DNA from: Pseudomonas frederiksbergensis
GTDB lineage: Bacteria; Pseudomonadota; Gammaproteobacteria; Pseudomonadales; Pseudomonadaceae
DNA: 58,787 nt
Assembly: GCF_017114915.1 (NCBI RefSeq)
Contig: NZ_JAAUOE010000035.1
Span: 1,145-59,931 of the forward strand
Direction of reading: 5' to 3'
Every line of letters begins with the position of its first letter. Positions within the stretch are counted from its first letter, which is position 1. Made by a program: the position numbers and the translations under genes. The notes under the pieces are model-generated. The model saw nothing but the letters and a program-made list of their open reading frames with translations, did no database searches and was not told where the DNA came from. Shown piece by piece: positions 28,666-38,218 of this stretch.

Positions 28666-29373
28666 ATGGCCCAGTCGGAAACCGTTGAACGCATTCTCGA
28701 TGCTGCCGAGCAGTTGTTCGCGGAAAAAGGTTTCGCTGAAACCTCATTGCGTCTGATCACCAGCAAGGCCGGTGTCAATCTGGCAGCGGTGAACTATCAC
28801 TTCGGGTCGAAGAAGGCGCTGATCCAGGCAGTCTTCTCGCGTTTTCTCGGGCCGTTCTGCCTCAGTCTCGATAGAGAGCTGGAGCGCCGTCAGGCCAGGC
28901 CCGAGAACAAACCGACCCTTGAAGAGTTGCTGGAGATCCTCGTCGAGCAAGCCCTGGTGGTGCAACCACGCAGCGGCAACGACCTTTCCATCTTCATGCG
29001 TTTGCTGGGGCTGGCTTTCAGTCAGAGCCAAGGGCACTTGCGTCGTTATCTGGAAGACATGTACGGCAAGGTGTTCCGCCGTTACATGATGCTGGTCAAC
29101 GAGGCCGCGCCGCGCATTCCACCGATCGAACTGTTCTGGCGCGTGCACTTCATGCTCGGTGCTGCGGCGTTCAGCATGTCGGGGATCAAGGCTCTGCGCG
29201 CGATTGCCGAGACCGATTTCGGCGTCAACACTTCCATCGAACAAGTGATGCGTCTGATGGTGCCGTTCCTGGCCGCGGGCATGCGTGCTGAAACCGGCGT
29301 TACCGACACCGCCATGGCCACCGCGCAGTTGCGTCCACGCAGTAAATCGGCCCTGGTGGCCGCCAAGGTTTAA
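28666..29373 (+). CDS. psrA: TetR-family transcriptional regulator PsrA
   Basis: PsrA is a TetR-type regulator that senses long-chain fatty acids, represses fad genes and itself, and activates rpoS in pseudomonads. The N-terminal helix-turn-helix is ETVERILDAAEQLFAEKGFAETSLRLITSKAGV...YHFGSKKALI. The 235-residue length matches. Identity is supported by its divergence from lexA-sulA, as in P. aeruginosa, and by the two PsrA operators at its promoter. ATG 28666 has GGAG upstream. Confidence 0.93.
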   Translation: MAQSETVERILDAAEQLFAEKGFAETSLRLITSKAGVNLAAVNYHFGSKKALIQAVFSRFLGPFCLSLDRELERRQARPENKPTLEELLEILVEQALVVQPRSGNDLSIFMRLLGLAFSQSQGHLRRYLEDMYGKVFRRYMMLVNEAAPRIPPIELFWRVHFMLGAAAFSMSGIKALRAIAETDFGVNTSIEQVMRLMVPFLAAGMRAETGVTDTAMATAQLRPRSKSALVAAKV

Positions 29374-29421
29374 CCGCACACGGGTGGGCGCGGCAGCTGA
29401 CATCCGCTAAGCTAGCCGCCC

Positions 29422-29535
29422 ATGCCGACTCTCGTTCTGAACCCGCTCCTCATTGATATCGCCGACCTGCCGGGCTCAGCCCATGGTGGCGAATTTGTGC
29501 GAGCCGGGTTTATCGTAATCAAGGAATCTCTATGA
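29422..29535 (+). CDS. Possible 37-codon upstream ORF coupled to nagZ
   Basis: ATG 29422 opens a 37-codon frame beginning MPTLVLNPLLIDIADLPG and ending ESL, whose TGA stop overlaps the nagZ start as ATGA (29532-29535). A TAAGCT resembling a -10 box lies just upstream, and no strong Shine-Dalgarno is seen before the ATG. The overlap suggests translational coupling, but it may be chance. A REP-free 158-base gap otherwise separates psrA and nagZ. Confidence 0.3.
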   Translation: MPTLVLNPLLIDIADLPGSAHGGEFVRAGFIVIKESL

Positions 29536-30542
29536 CTGCTGGCCTGCAAGGCTCGTTGATGGTGGACGTCGCCGGTACCTGGCTGACGTCTGAAGATCGC
29601 CAATTGTTGCGCCAGCCCGAAGTGGGCGGCCTGATCATTTTTGCCCGCAACATCGAACACCCGCGTCAGGTGCGTGAGTTGAGCGCGGCGATCCGCGCCA
29701 TTCGTCCCGATCTGTTGCTGGCGGTGGACCAGGAGGGCGGTCGGGTTCAGCGACTGCGTCAGGGCTTCGTACGACTGCCAGCCATGCGCGCCATCGCCGA
29801 CAACCCGAATGCCGAATACCTGGCCGAGCAGTGCGGCTGGATCATGGCGACCGAAGTACTGGCAGTCGGCCTCGACCTGAGCTTCGCCCCGGTGCTGGAC
29901 CTGGATTACCAGCGCAGCGCCGTTGTCGGCACCCGTTCGTTCGAGGGTGATCCCGAGCGCGCGGCCTTGCTCGCCGGTGCATTCATCCGTGGCATGAACA
30001 GCGCCGGAATGGCCGCCACCGGCAAGCATTTTCCTGGTCATGGCTGGGCCGAGGCCGATTCCCATGTCGCAATTCCCAACGACGAACGCAGCCTCGACGA
30101 GATCCGCGCCAACGACCTGGTGCCATTCGCCCGACTGAGCAAGCAACTGGCTGCGGTCATGCCGGCCCATGTTATTTATCCGCAAGTTGATTCCCAACCC
30201 GCCGGGTTCTCCCGCCGCTGGTTGCAGGACATCCTGCGCGGCGAGTTGCAGTTCGATGGTGTGATCTTCAGTGATGACCTGTCGATGGCCGGTGCGCACG
30301 TGGTGGGCGATGCCGCCAGTCGCATCGAAGCGGCATTGACCGCCGGCTGCGACATGGGCCTGGTGTGCAACGATCGTGCGGCTGCCGAGCTGGCCTTGAG
30401 TGCTGCCCAGCGATTGAAGGTCAAGCCTTCGCCGCGCATTGCGCGAATGCGCGGGCAGGCGTATGCCAACACCGAATACCGTCAAGATCCGCGCTGGCTG
30501 ACGGCCGTTGGCGCGCTCAAAGAAGCTCAATTGATTGATTAA
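29532..30542 (+). CDS. nagZ: Beta-N-acetylhexosaminidase NagZ
   Basis: A cytoplasmic glycoside hydrolase of family 3 that removes GlcNAc from anhydro-muropeptides in cell-wall recycling, producing the signals that induce AmpC in many pseudomonads. The GH3 signature KHFPGHGWAEADSHVA is at about residue 165, and the nucleophile aspartate is in VIFSDDLSMAGAHV near residue 247. It has 336 residues and no signal peptide. AAGGA precedes the ATG. Confidence 0.95.
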   Translation: MTAGLQGSLMVDVAGTWLTSEDRQLLRQPEVGGLIIFARNIEHPRQVRELSAAIRAIRPDLLLAVDQEGGRVQRLRQGFVRLPAMRAIADNPNAEYLAEQCGWIMATEVLAVGLDLSFAPVLDLDYQRSAVVGTRSFEGDPERAALLAGAFIRGMNSAGMAATGKHFPGHGWAEADSHVAIPNDERSLDEIRANDLVPFARLSKQLAAVMPAHVIYPQVDSQPAGFSRRWLQDILRGELQFDGVIFSDDLSMAGAHVVGDAASRIEAALTAGCDMGLVCNDRAAAELALSAAQRLKVKPSPRIARMRGQAYANTEYRQDPRWLTAVGALKEAQLID

Positions 30543-30554
30543 GGATTTTTCGTT

Positions 30555-31292
30555 ATGACGGTTTACGCGATTATCGGTGGCACCGGCCTGACTCAGCTCG
30601 AAGGCTTGAGCATTCGTCAGTCATTGGCGGTGGATACCCCTTATGGCGCACCTTCGGCCGAGGTACAGATCGGTGAATACGCCGGCAAGGAAGTGCTGTT
30701 TCTCGCGCGTCACGGGCATCCACACCGTTTCCCGCCGCATCAGGTGAACTACCGCGCCAATTTGTGGGCCTTGAAGCAAGCCGGTGCCGAGGTGATTCTC
30801 GCGGTCAACGCGGTAGGCGGGATTCATGCTGCGATGGGCACCGGGCATTTCTGCGTGCCGCATCAATTGATCGACTACACCAGCGGTCGCGAACACACCT
30901 ATTTCGCCGATGACCTGGAACAGGTCACACACATCGACTTCAGCTATCCCTACAGCGAACCCCTGCGTCAGCAATTGATCGCAGCGTTGGCGGCTGAAGG
31001 TGTCGGCTACAGCAGCCATGGCGTGTACGCCTGCACCCAGGGGCCGCGCCTGGAAACAGTCGCTGAAATCGCGAGGCTGGAACGCGACGGCTGCGACATC
31101 GTCGGCATGACCGGGATGCCGGAGGCTGCATTGGCGCGTGAACTGGAACTGGATTACGCCTGTCTGGCGCTGGTGGTGAACCCGGCGGCGGGCAAGTCGA
31201 CGGCGGTGATTACCATGGCCGAGATCGAGCAGGCGCTGCATGATGGGATGGGTAAGGTGAAGTCGACGTTGGCGCGGGTGCTCAAGGGCTGA
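30555..31292 (+). CDS. S-methyl-5'-thioinosine phosphorylase
   Basis: A purine nucleoside phosphorylase superfamily enzyme of 245 residues: N-terminal IIGGTGLTQLEGL, phosphate-binding ARHGHPHRFPPHQVNYRANL and the base-binding region TQGPRLETVAEI...DIVGMTGMPEA. The PAO1 counterpart PA3004 is characterised as a methylthioinosine phosphorylase that salvages 5'-methylthioadenosine after deamination. I infer the same here from position and sequence; a methylthioadenosine phosphorylase is the alternative. It follows nagZ after 12 bases. Confidence 0.87.
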   Translation: MTVYAIIGGTGLTQLEGLSIRQSLAVDTPYGAPSAEVQIGEYAGKEVLFLARHGHPHRFPPHQVNYRANLWALKQAGAEVILAVNAVGGIHAAMGTGHFCVPHQLIDYTSGREHTYFADDLEQVTHIDFSYPYSEPLRQQLIAALAAEGVGYSSHGVYACTQGPRLETVAEIARLERDGCDIVGMTGMPEAALARELELDYACLALVVNPAAGKSTAVITMAEIEQALHDGMGKVKSTLARVLKG

Positions 31293-31312
31293 GCCTGGTT
31301 CATTACCGAGTT

Positions 31313-31385
31313 GCCTCTTTCGCGCAAGCCTCGCTCCTGCAGGATTTGTACGGTCCGGTTGGAGCGAGGCTTGCCCGCGAAGGCG
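31313..31385. repeat. REP doublet
   Basis: TCGCGCAAGCCTCGCTCC (31320-31337) is inverted against GGAGCGAGGCTTGCCCGCGA (31361-31380), with one inserted or changed base. It lies between the convergent phosphorylase and helicase genes. Confidence 0.85.
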
Positions 31386-31400
31386 ATCTATAAATCGACG

Positions 31401-34094
31401 CTACTTATCAATTTTTTCCGGCAGCGGCGCAAACAACGCCTCGATATCATCACTCTGCAGCTTCCAGTCCCCGGTCTGACGCCCGTCCAGCACACCAGCG
31501 GCCAGATCGGATTTTTCCTTCTGCAGATGCTGAATCTTCTCTTCCACCGTGCCCCTGGCAATCATCTTGTAGACGAATACCGGCTTCTCCTGACCAATGC
31601 GATATGCGCGATCCGTCGCCTGATTTTCCGTTGCAGGGTTCCACCACGGATCGTAGTGAATCACCGTATCGGCCTCGGTCAAGTTCAGACCCACACCACC
31701 GGCCTTCAGGCTGATCAGAAAGATCTGACGCTTGCCACTCTGAAACTCCTTCACCGGCGTGCGTCGATCCCGGGTCTGACCGGTCAGGATCGCATACGCC
31801 ACGCCGCGTTTGTTCAGCTCGTCCTCGATGAGCGACAGCATTGAGGTGAACTGCGAGAACAGCAGAATCCGCCGACCTTCCTCGAACAATTCTTCAAGCA
31901 TTTCCATCAGGCTATCGAGTTTGCCGGAGGTGCTGCCGCGAGCGGGCAGGGTGGCCTCGTTGACCAGGCGCAAATCACAGCACACCTGACGCAGCTTCAG
32001 CAGCGCCTCAAGAATGATGATCTGGCTGCGCGCCACGCCCTTGCGGGTGATTTCGTCGCGGACTTTCTTGTCCATGGCCAGACGCATGGTTTCGTACACA
32101 TCACGCTGGGCTTCGTTGAGCTCGACCCAATGGACGATCTCGGTTTTTGGCGGCAGTTCGGTGGCCACCTGTTCCTTGGTCCGACGCAGCAGGAACGGTT
32201 TGATCCGACCGTTCAGGTGTTGAAGTCGTACTTCACTGGCACGTTTTTCTATCGGCACGCGGTAATCGCGGTTGAAGCTTTTCACGTCACCGAGCCAGCC
32301 CGGCAGCAGGAAGTGGAACAGTGACCACAGCTCGCCCAAGTGATTTTCCAGCGGTGTGCCACTCAGGCACAGGCGCTGGCGAGCATTCAGTTCACGGGCG
32401 GCATGGGCGGCCTTGCTGTTGGGGTTCTTGATGTACTGCGCCTCATCCAGCACCAGTACGTGCAACGGCTGCGCGGCCAGGCGTTCGACGTCCTTGGGCA
32501 GCAGTGCATAGGTGGTCAGAATCAGATCGCAATCAGCCAGATTGTCGAAATGCTTTTTGCGACTGACGCCGTACAGCGCCAGCACTTTGAGCTGCGGCGT
32601 GAAATGCGCCGCTTCGTCGAGCCAGTTCGGAATCAGGCTGGTGGGCATCACCACCATGCACGGCCGATCGAGGCGCCCGGCATTCTTCTCGCTGAGAATG
32701 TGCGCCAGGGTTTGCAGGGTTTTGCCCAGGCCCATGTCGTCCGCGAGAATCCCGCCGACTTCCAGTTGCCGCAACGACTGCATCCAGCTCAGGCCTTCGA
32801 GCTGATACGGGCGCAAGGTGGCATTCAAGCCTTCAGGCGCGGCGGCGGTGTGGTCCTTGATGTCGCGCAGGCGCTGGGCAAAGGTACGGATCTGCTCGCC
32901 ACCTTCCCAGAGCAGCGGCAGGCCTTCCAGCGGGTTCAGTCGCGTGGCGTCGGCCTTGCTCAGGCGCAGCGTGGTTTCGCCTGGCTCCTGCAGATAAAAC
33001 TCGCCGAGGGTCGCCAGTACCGGTTTCAAGCGGCCGAAAGGCAGGGCGACCTGTAGCGGGCCCTGGTCGGTGCTGCGGCGCTGTGGAATGTTCACCAGGA
33101 TCAGTTCGTCGTCACGACGTCGGGCGAGTCGTTCCGGGTTGAGGAGCTCGGTGTGGGAGCGCATCAGGTTCAACAGGATCGGCAGCAGGCTCAGCCGTTC
33201 GCCGTTGACGATGATCCCCAGTTCCAGATCGAACCAGTCGCGTTCCGGTGCCTGCTCGACGGTGGCGTACCAGTCGTCCACGACCGTCAGGTCGAAACCG
33301 AAATCCTCGTCGATCTGCAACTCCCAACCTTGGGTGCGCAACTTCGGCAGTTCGTTGAGGGTAAAGGTCAGCCAGGCGCTGTCGTTGACCATCTCGTAGA
33401 GTTCGCCGGCACTTTCCGGCAAGGCCTTGCTTTGTCGGGTGGCGACTTTGAAGCCGAGGATTCGCAGCTGTTCCCTGTAGGCCTGTTCGACTTCCGGGTG
33501 ACGTTTTATCCGCAACGTCTGTGTTTCCTGACGAATCAGGATGTCAGCGTTCTTCTGTCCGCTGACGTATTCGTCCAGATAACTGAAGGACAGCGCCGCG
33601 CGATGCTGGATGTATCGCTGCATCTTGCCGTTGCGCGGTTCGAAGGCACTGAACTCGATGCTCGCCAGCCACAGGCGCGGCACCGGTTGCACGTTGTCCA
33701 CCAAGACTTGCGGCGGCGCCTTGGGGCTACGGTTTTCCAGTACGGCCTGAAGTTTTTCCAGCAGTTCGGCGTCTTTCGCGGCAGCCGGATACGCGAGGGT
33801 TTCCTGCACTTGCAGCAACACTGCCGCGCAATGTTTGCAGTTGCTGTGAACCGGGCAGGTGCACGTCGCGTCGATCATCAGCAAGGTGCCTTTGGCCGAC
33901 TCGCGCAGGCGAATGGTCTGACGGTAAACGTTACCGCCAGAGCCTTCGCAACTGGCGGTGATGGTGGCGTCGCCGACTTCGACGATCCTGACGCGGTTTT
34001 CCAGTGCGTAGCGTCGGCCACGCTCCAGGCTCTGTTCCTTGAATCGGCTGACCCAGGATGTTGCCAGGGGTTTGCTCAGGGTCGCGGAGGACAT
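31401..34094 (-). CDS. SNF2/RapA-family helicase with SWIM zinc finger
   Basis: An 897-residue Swi2/Snf2 ATPase. The N terminus carries a SWIM zinc finger (CTCPVHSNCKHC, about residues 78-89), then a bacterial SNF2-associated region, then the helicase core: motif I ADDMGLGKTLQT, motif II VLVLDEAQYIKN, LSGTPLENHLGELWSLF (motif III) and the C-terminal lobe with ILLFSQFTSML and the DRAYRIGQ motif VI. Such proteins remodel protein-DNA complexes or act with RNA polymerase; the target is unknown. It is followed on the same strand by nothing and preceded by the CsiV-like gene. Confidence 0.92.
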   Translation of the reverse strand: MSSATLSKPLATSWVSRFKEQSLERGRRYALENRVRIVEVGDATITASCEGSGGNVYRQTIRLRESAKGTLLMIDATCTCPVHSNCKHCAAVLLQVQETLAYPAAAKDAELLEKLQAVLENRSPKAPPQVLVDNVQPVPRLWLASIEFSAFEPRNGKMQRYIQHRAALSFSYLDEYVSGQKNADILIRQETQTLRIKRHPEVEQAYREQLRILGFKVATRQSKALPESAGELYEMVNDSAWLTFTLNELPKLRTQGWELQIDEDFGFDLTVVDDWYATVEQAPERDWFDLELGIIVNGERLSLLPILLNLMRSHTELLNPERLARRRDDELILVNIPQRRSTDQGPLQVALPFGRLKPVLATLGEFYLQEPGETTLRLSKADATRLNPLEGLPLLWEGGEQIRTFAQRLRDIKDHTAAAPEGLNATLRPYQLEGLSWMQSLRQLEVGGILADDMGLGKTLQTLAHILSEKNAGRLDRPCMVVMPTSLIPNWLDEAAHFTPQLKVLALYGVSRKKHFDNLADCDLILTTYALLPKDVERLAAQPLHVLVLDEAQYIKNPNSKAAHAARELNARQRLCLSGTPLENHLGELWSLFHFLLPGWLGDVKSFNRDYRVPIEKRASEVRLQHLNGRIKPFLLRRTKEQVATELPPKTEIVHWVELNEAQRDVYETMRLAMDKKVRDEITRKGVARSQIIILEALLKLRQVCCDLRLVNEATLPARGSTSGKLDSLMEMLEELFEEGRRILLFSQFTSMLSLIEDELNKRGVAYAILTGQTRDRRTPVKEFQSGKRQIFLISLKAGGVGLNLTEADTVIHYDPWWNPATENQATDRAYRIGQEKPVFVYKMIARGTVEEKIQHLQKEKSDLAAGVLDGRQTGDWKLQSDDIEALFAPLPEKIDK

Positions 34095-34105
34095 AAGGGC
34101 TTCAA

Positions 34106-34684
34106 TCAGTCCGGAATTTCATCGGGGACTGGCCGAGGCGCAGGGGCGGTCAGCGAGGTGATCTTGATCAACAGGCCCAGGTGACCATTGTCGAGGAAGT
34201 TCAGCAAGCCGTTCTTGGTGTGGCTTTCCTGCTTCAGGCGCTCGCTGGCGATGACCATGCCATTGGCGTCAATCCGGTTGACCCAGAAGTCGGCGTCGAC
34301 GTCAGTGAAGCGCCCCAGTTTCAGGTTCAACGTGCCCTCGATCGGGAACTGGCCAAACTGTTCCTTGCCTTCGCTGATCGCTACTTTACTGGCTTCTTCA
34401 CCCAGGCTCTGTTGCCAGGCCTTGTGCAGCAACACCGTGTATTCGTTGCTGGCGGTGAGTTTTTCCACTTCGGCATTCAGGCTGGGTGTGCGAAAGCTGT
34501 CGGGGCTGATGCGTTGGGCGCCGGCATCCCAGTCTTCCGGTGCAGCCCGGCTGACGATGGCGGGCACGGCGTTTTGCCGCACCAGAATCATTTCAACCTG
34601 ATACAGATCATCGGCAAACGCGGTCGAGGCGAAAGGCGACATCAACAACGTCATCAACAAGGTCAGTGAGCGAAACAGGCGCAT
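34106..34684 (-). CDS. CsiV family periplasmic protein
   Basis: A 192-residue exported protein with a Sec signal peptide (LFRSLTLLMTLLMSPFASTAFA). The mature part begins DDLYQVEMILVRQNAVP, the hallmark of CsiV, a protein first described in Shewanella or related bacteria as FtsZ-linked or peptidoglycan-binding. It lies between mfd and the SNF2 gene with 10-11 base gaps on either side, so the three form a likely operon. Function in pseudomonads is not established. Confidence 0.8.
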   Translation of the reverse strand: MRLFRSLTLLMTLLMSPFASTAFADDLYQVEMILVRQNAVPAIVSRAAPEDWDAGAQRISPDSFRTPSLNAEVEKLTASNEYTVLLHKAWQQSLGEEASKVAISEGKEQFGQFPIEGTLNLKLGRFTDVDADFWVNRIDANGMVIASERLKQESHTKNGLLNFLDNGHLGLLIKITSLTAPAPRPVPDEIPD

Positions 34685-34694
34685 GCGGCGTCCT

Positions 34695-37600
34695 TCAAGC
34701 AGTGGTCGGAATGAGGCGCTCGAACAGCGCCTCTACAGTATTAAAGCGTTCTTCCGGGCGCTCCATCGGCACGAGGAATTTGAACATCGTGGCGCCTTCG
34801 AATTTGTAGCGTTTGGGCTGGCTCTGGATCAGTTTGATCAGTGTCAGCGGATCGACCGGCGTCTGTGCCGCGAACTCGATACGACCGCCTTGCGGACCGC
34901 CGTCGACTTTCTTGATGCCCAGCTGTTCGGCCTGCAATTTCAGCGCCGTGATCCGCACCAGGTTCTTGGTCGGCTCCGGCAGCAGACCGAAACGGTCGAT
35001 CATCTCCACTTGCAGGTCCTTGAGGCTTTCCTCATCGGTGGCCGAGGCAATGCGTTTGTAGAGAATCAGTCGGGCATGAACGTCCGGCAGGTAGTCTTCG
35101 GGAATCAACGCCGGTACACGCAGATTGACTTCCGGGCCGCCACCGAGCGGCTGATCGAGGTTCGGCTGTTCGCCCTTGCGGATCGACTTCACCGCGCGCT
35201 CGAGCATTTCCATGTACAGCGTGAAGCCCACGGCCTGGATCTGCCCGCTTTGGCCATCACCCAGCAGCTCGCCGGCGCCACGGATTTCCAGGTCGTTGGT
35301 GGCGAGCACGAAGCCCGCGCCGAGGTCCTGGGTATTGGCGATCGCTTCCAGACGCTTTTCCGCGTCGGGAGTGATTTGCTGGCGTGGCGGTGTCAGCAGG
35401 TAAGCATACGCCTGGTGGTGGCTGCGACCGACCCGGCCACGCAACTGGTGCAACTGCGCCAGGCCGAATTTGTCGGCGCGCTCGATGATGATGGTGTTGG
35501 CGCTCGGCACGTCGATGCCAGTCTCGATGATGGTCGAGGCGATCAGCACGTTGAAGCGTTTGTGATAGAAGTCGCTCATCACCTGTTCGAGTTCACGTTC
35601 GCGCATCTGCCCGTGGCCGATGCCGATCCGCGCTTCCGGCACCAGCTCGGCGAGGTCAGCGGCGCATTTCTCGATGGTCTTCACGTCGTTGTGCAGGTAA
35701 TAGACCTGACCACCACGCAGCAACTCACGCAGCAGGGCCTCTTTGACCGTGCTCTTGTTCTGTTCCATGACGAAGGTGCGCACCGACAAGCGACGAGCCG
35801 GCGGCGTGGCAATGATCGACAGGTCGCGCATGCCCGACACCGCCATGTTCAGCGTGCGCGGAATCGGCGTGGCGGTCAGCGTCAGGATGTCGACTTCACT
35901 GCGCAGTGCCTTGAGCTGTTCTTTCTGACGGACACCGAAACGGTGTTCTTCGTCGATGATCACAAGCCCCAGGTTTTTGATTTTTACGTCGTCTTGCAGC
36001 AGCTTGTGCGTGCCGATGACGATGTCGATCTTGCCTTCGGCCAGGTCCGCAACCGCGGCGTTCACTTCCTTGGCTGACTTGAAGCGGCTCATCACTTCCA
36101 CGGTCACCGGCCAGTCGGCAAAGCGGTCGCGGAAGCTGTTGTAGTGTTGCTGGGCGAGCAGGGTGGTCGGCACCAGAATGGCTACCTGACGACCGCCATG
36201 CACCGCGATGAACGCCGCGCGCATGGCCACTTCGGTCTTGCCGAAACCGACGTCGCCGCAGACCAGTCGATCCATCGGTTTGGGCGCGAGCATGTCTTCG
36301 CGCACCGCTTCGATGGTGGTCTGTTGGTCCGGGGTTTCTTCGAACGGGAAACCGGCGCTGAAGGTTGCGTAATCGGCTTTCGGGTCGGCGAAGGCATAAC
36401 CCTCGCGAGCGGCGCGGCGAGCATAGATGTCGAGCAGTTCGGCGGCCACGTCGCGCACCTGTTCGGCGGCTTTGCGTTTGGCTTTCTGCCAGGTCTCTGA
36501 GCCCAGGCGGTGCAGCGGCGCCAGGGCATCGTCGCTGCCGGTGTAGCGGGCGATCAGGTGCAGGTTGGCCACCGGCACGTACAACTTGGCGCCTTCGGCG
36601 TATTCGAGAGTCAGGAACTCGGCGGCCTGGCTGTCGATTTCCAGGATCGTCAGCCCCAGATAACGGCCGACACCATGATCGATGTGCACCACCGGCGCGC
36701 CTTCGCGCAGTTCGGTGAGGTTTTTGATCACGGCGTCGTTGTTGGCGTCGGCGCGTTTCTCGCGGCGACGGCGCTGCATCACGCGCTGCCCGAACAATGG
36801 GCTTTCGGCCACCAGGGCCAGGGCGGGATCGTCCAGCAACAGGCCTTCGTCGAGCGGCGCAATGGTGATTGCCAGGCGCTCCTTGCTGGCGACAAAGTCC
36901 GGCCAGCTGTCGACGGTTTTCGGTCGCAGCTTCAAGCGTTCGAGCAATTCCAGCAGCACTTCACGACGGCCCGCGGACTCGGCGGTAAACAGCACGCGGC
37001 CGGGGAATTCGTCGAGGAAACCGGCCAGCGCCGCCAACGGCTGAGTGGCCTTGGCTTCGATGGCCAGGTTCGGCAACGGCTGAGCCGGGAAGCGCTCGCG
37101 ACCGACACCGGTTTCGACGTCCTGTTGACTGGCCACCACACGGGGCCAGCTCTTCAGGCGGGCAAAGCAGTCTTCCACCGGCAGGAACAACTCGGCCGGT
37201 GGCAATAAAGGACGGGACGGATCGACGCGGCGCTCTTCATAGCGGTTGCGCACGTCATTCCAGAAATTCTCCGCAGCCTGTTCGATGCCCGGCAGGGAAA
37301 ACACTTGCGTCTCCTGGGGCAGGTAATCGAACAGCGTGGAGGTTTCCTCGAAGAACAGCGGCAAGTAGTACTCGATGCCCGCCGGTGTAATCCCGCTGCT
37401 CAAGTCCTGGAAAATCGGGCAGCGACGGAAGTCGACATCGAAGCGCTCGCGAAACCGCGCCTTGAAGCGGGTCACGGCTTCTTTTTGCAGCGGGAATTCC
37501 TTGGCCGGTAACAGCTTGACCGAGTCCACCTTGTCGATGGAGCGCTGGTTTTCCGGGTCGAAAGTGCGCAGGGTTTCGATTTCGTCGTCGAACAGGTCGA

Positions 37601-38144
37601 TGCGATAAGGCAATTTGCTGCCCATCGGGAACAGGTCGATCAGCGAGCCGCGCACGGTGAATTCGCCGTGCTCATAAACGGTATCGACGTAGCGATAACC
37701 GGTGGCTTCAAGCCGGGTGCGCATCTGCTCGACATCGAGTTTTTGGCCGACATCCAGCACCAGGCTGCTGCCGAGCAGGAATTTGGTCGGCGCCAGGCGG
37801 TGCAGGGCTGTGGTGATCGGCACGACCAGAACGCCATGTACCAGCTCCGGCAGCCGATACAGGCTGGCGATGCGCTGCGAGATGATGTCCTGGTGTGGCG
37901 AAAACAGGTCGTAGGGCAGGGTTTCCCAGTCGGGGAAATGCAGAACAGGCAAATCCGGGGCGAAGAAACTCAGCTCCTGTTCCAGCCGTTCGGCACTCTG
38001 GCTGTCGGCGGTCAGTAGCAGGGTAAAGCGCTTGGCAGCGCTGGCGGCCTCGGCGATGGCCAGGCTCAGGGCGGCACCGGGCAGGTTGCCCCAGTGCTGT
38101 TTACCTGCCGCGGCAGGGAGAAGCGGTAGACGCAGAACGGGCAC
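34695..38144 (-). CDS. mfd: Transcription-repair coupling factor
   Basis: Mfd removes RNA polymerase stalled at DNA damage and recruits UvrABC. The 1149 residues show the UvrB-like N-terminal module, a CarD-like RNA polymerase interaction domain (GAPVVHIDHGVGRYLGL), the RecG-like translocase with VCGDVGFGKTEVAMRAAF (Walker A) and IDEEHRFGVRQKEQLK, and the C-terminal D7 domain. The start is GTG with GGAG upstream. CsiV and SNF2 genes follow on the same strand. Confidence 0.96.
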   Translation of the reverse strand: MPVLRLPLLPAAAGKQHWGNLPGAALSLAIAEAASAAKRFTLLLTADSQSAERLEQELSFFAPDLPVLHFPDWETLPYDLFSPHQDIISQRIASLYRLPELVHGVLVVPITTALHRLAPTKFLLGSSLVLDVGQKLDVEQMRTRLEATGYRYVDTVYEHGEFTVRGSLIDLFPMGSKLPYRIDLFDDEIETLRTFDPENQRSIDKVDSVKLLPAKEFPLQKEAVTRFKARFRERFDVDFRRCPIFQDLSSGITPAGIEYYLPLFFEETSTLFDYLPQETQVFSLPGIEQAAENFWNDVRNRYEERRVDPSRPLLPPAELFLPVEDCFARLKSWPRVVASQQDVETGVGRERFPAQPLPNLAIEAKATQPLAALAGFLDEFPGRVLFTAESAGRREVLLELLERLKLRPKTVDSWPDFVASKERLAITIAPLDEGLLLDDPALALVAESPLFGQRVMQRRRREKRADANNDAVIKNLTELREGAPVVHIDHGVGRYLGLTILEIDSQAAEFLTLEYAEGAKLYVPVANLHLIARYTGSDDALAPLHRLGSETWQKAKRKAAEQVRDVAAELLDIYARRAAREGYAFADPKADYATFSAGFPFEETPDQQTTIEAVREDMLAPKPMDRLVCGDVGFGKTEVAMRAAFIAVHGGRQVAILVPTTLLAQQHYNSFRDRFADWPVTVEVMSRFKSAKEVNAAVADLAEGKIDIVIGTHKLLQDDVKIKNLGLVIIDEEHRFGVRQKEQLKALRSEVDILTLTATPIPRTLNMAVSGMRDLSIIATPPARRLSVRTFVMEQNKSTVKEALLRELLRGGQVYYLHNDVKTIEKCAADLAELVPEARIGIGHGQMRERELEQVMSDFYHKRFNVLIASTIIETGIDVPSANTIIIERADKFGLAQLHQLRGRVGRSHHQAYAYLLTPPRQQITPDAEKRLEAIANTQDLGAGFVLATNDLEIRGAGELLGDGQSGQIQAVGFTLYMEMLERAVKSIRKGEQPNLDQPLGGGPEVNLRVPALIPEDYLPDVHARLILYKRIASATDEESLKDLQVEMIDRFGLLPEPTKNLVRITALKLQAEQLGIKKVDGGPQGGRIEFAAQTPVDPLTLIKLIQSQPKRYKFEGATMFKFLVPMERPEERFNTVEALFERLIPTTA

Positions 38145-38218
38145 GGAAGGTTGAGCTCCAAGCGTTGCGACAAAGTCGACAATTGTAACGGTCTCGGGTG
38201 CCGGCTGTCAGTTGCAGA

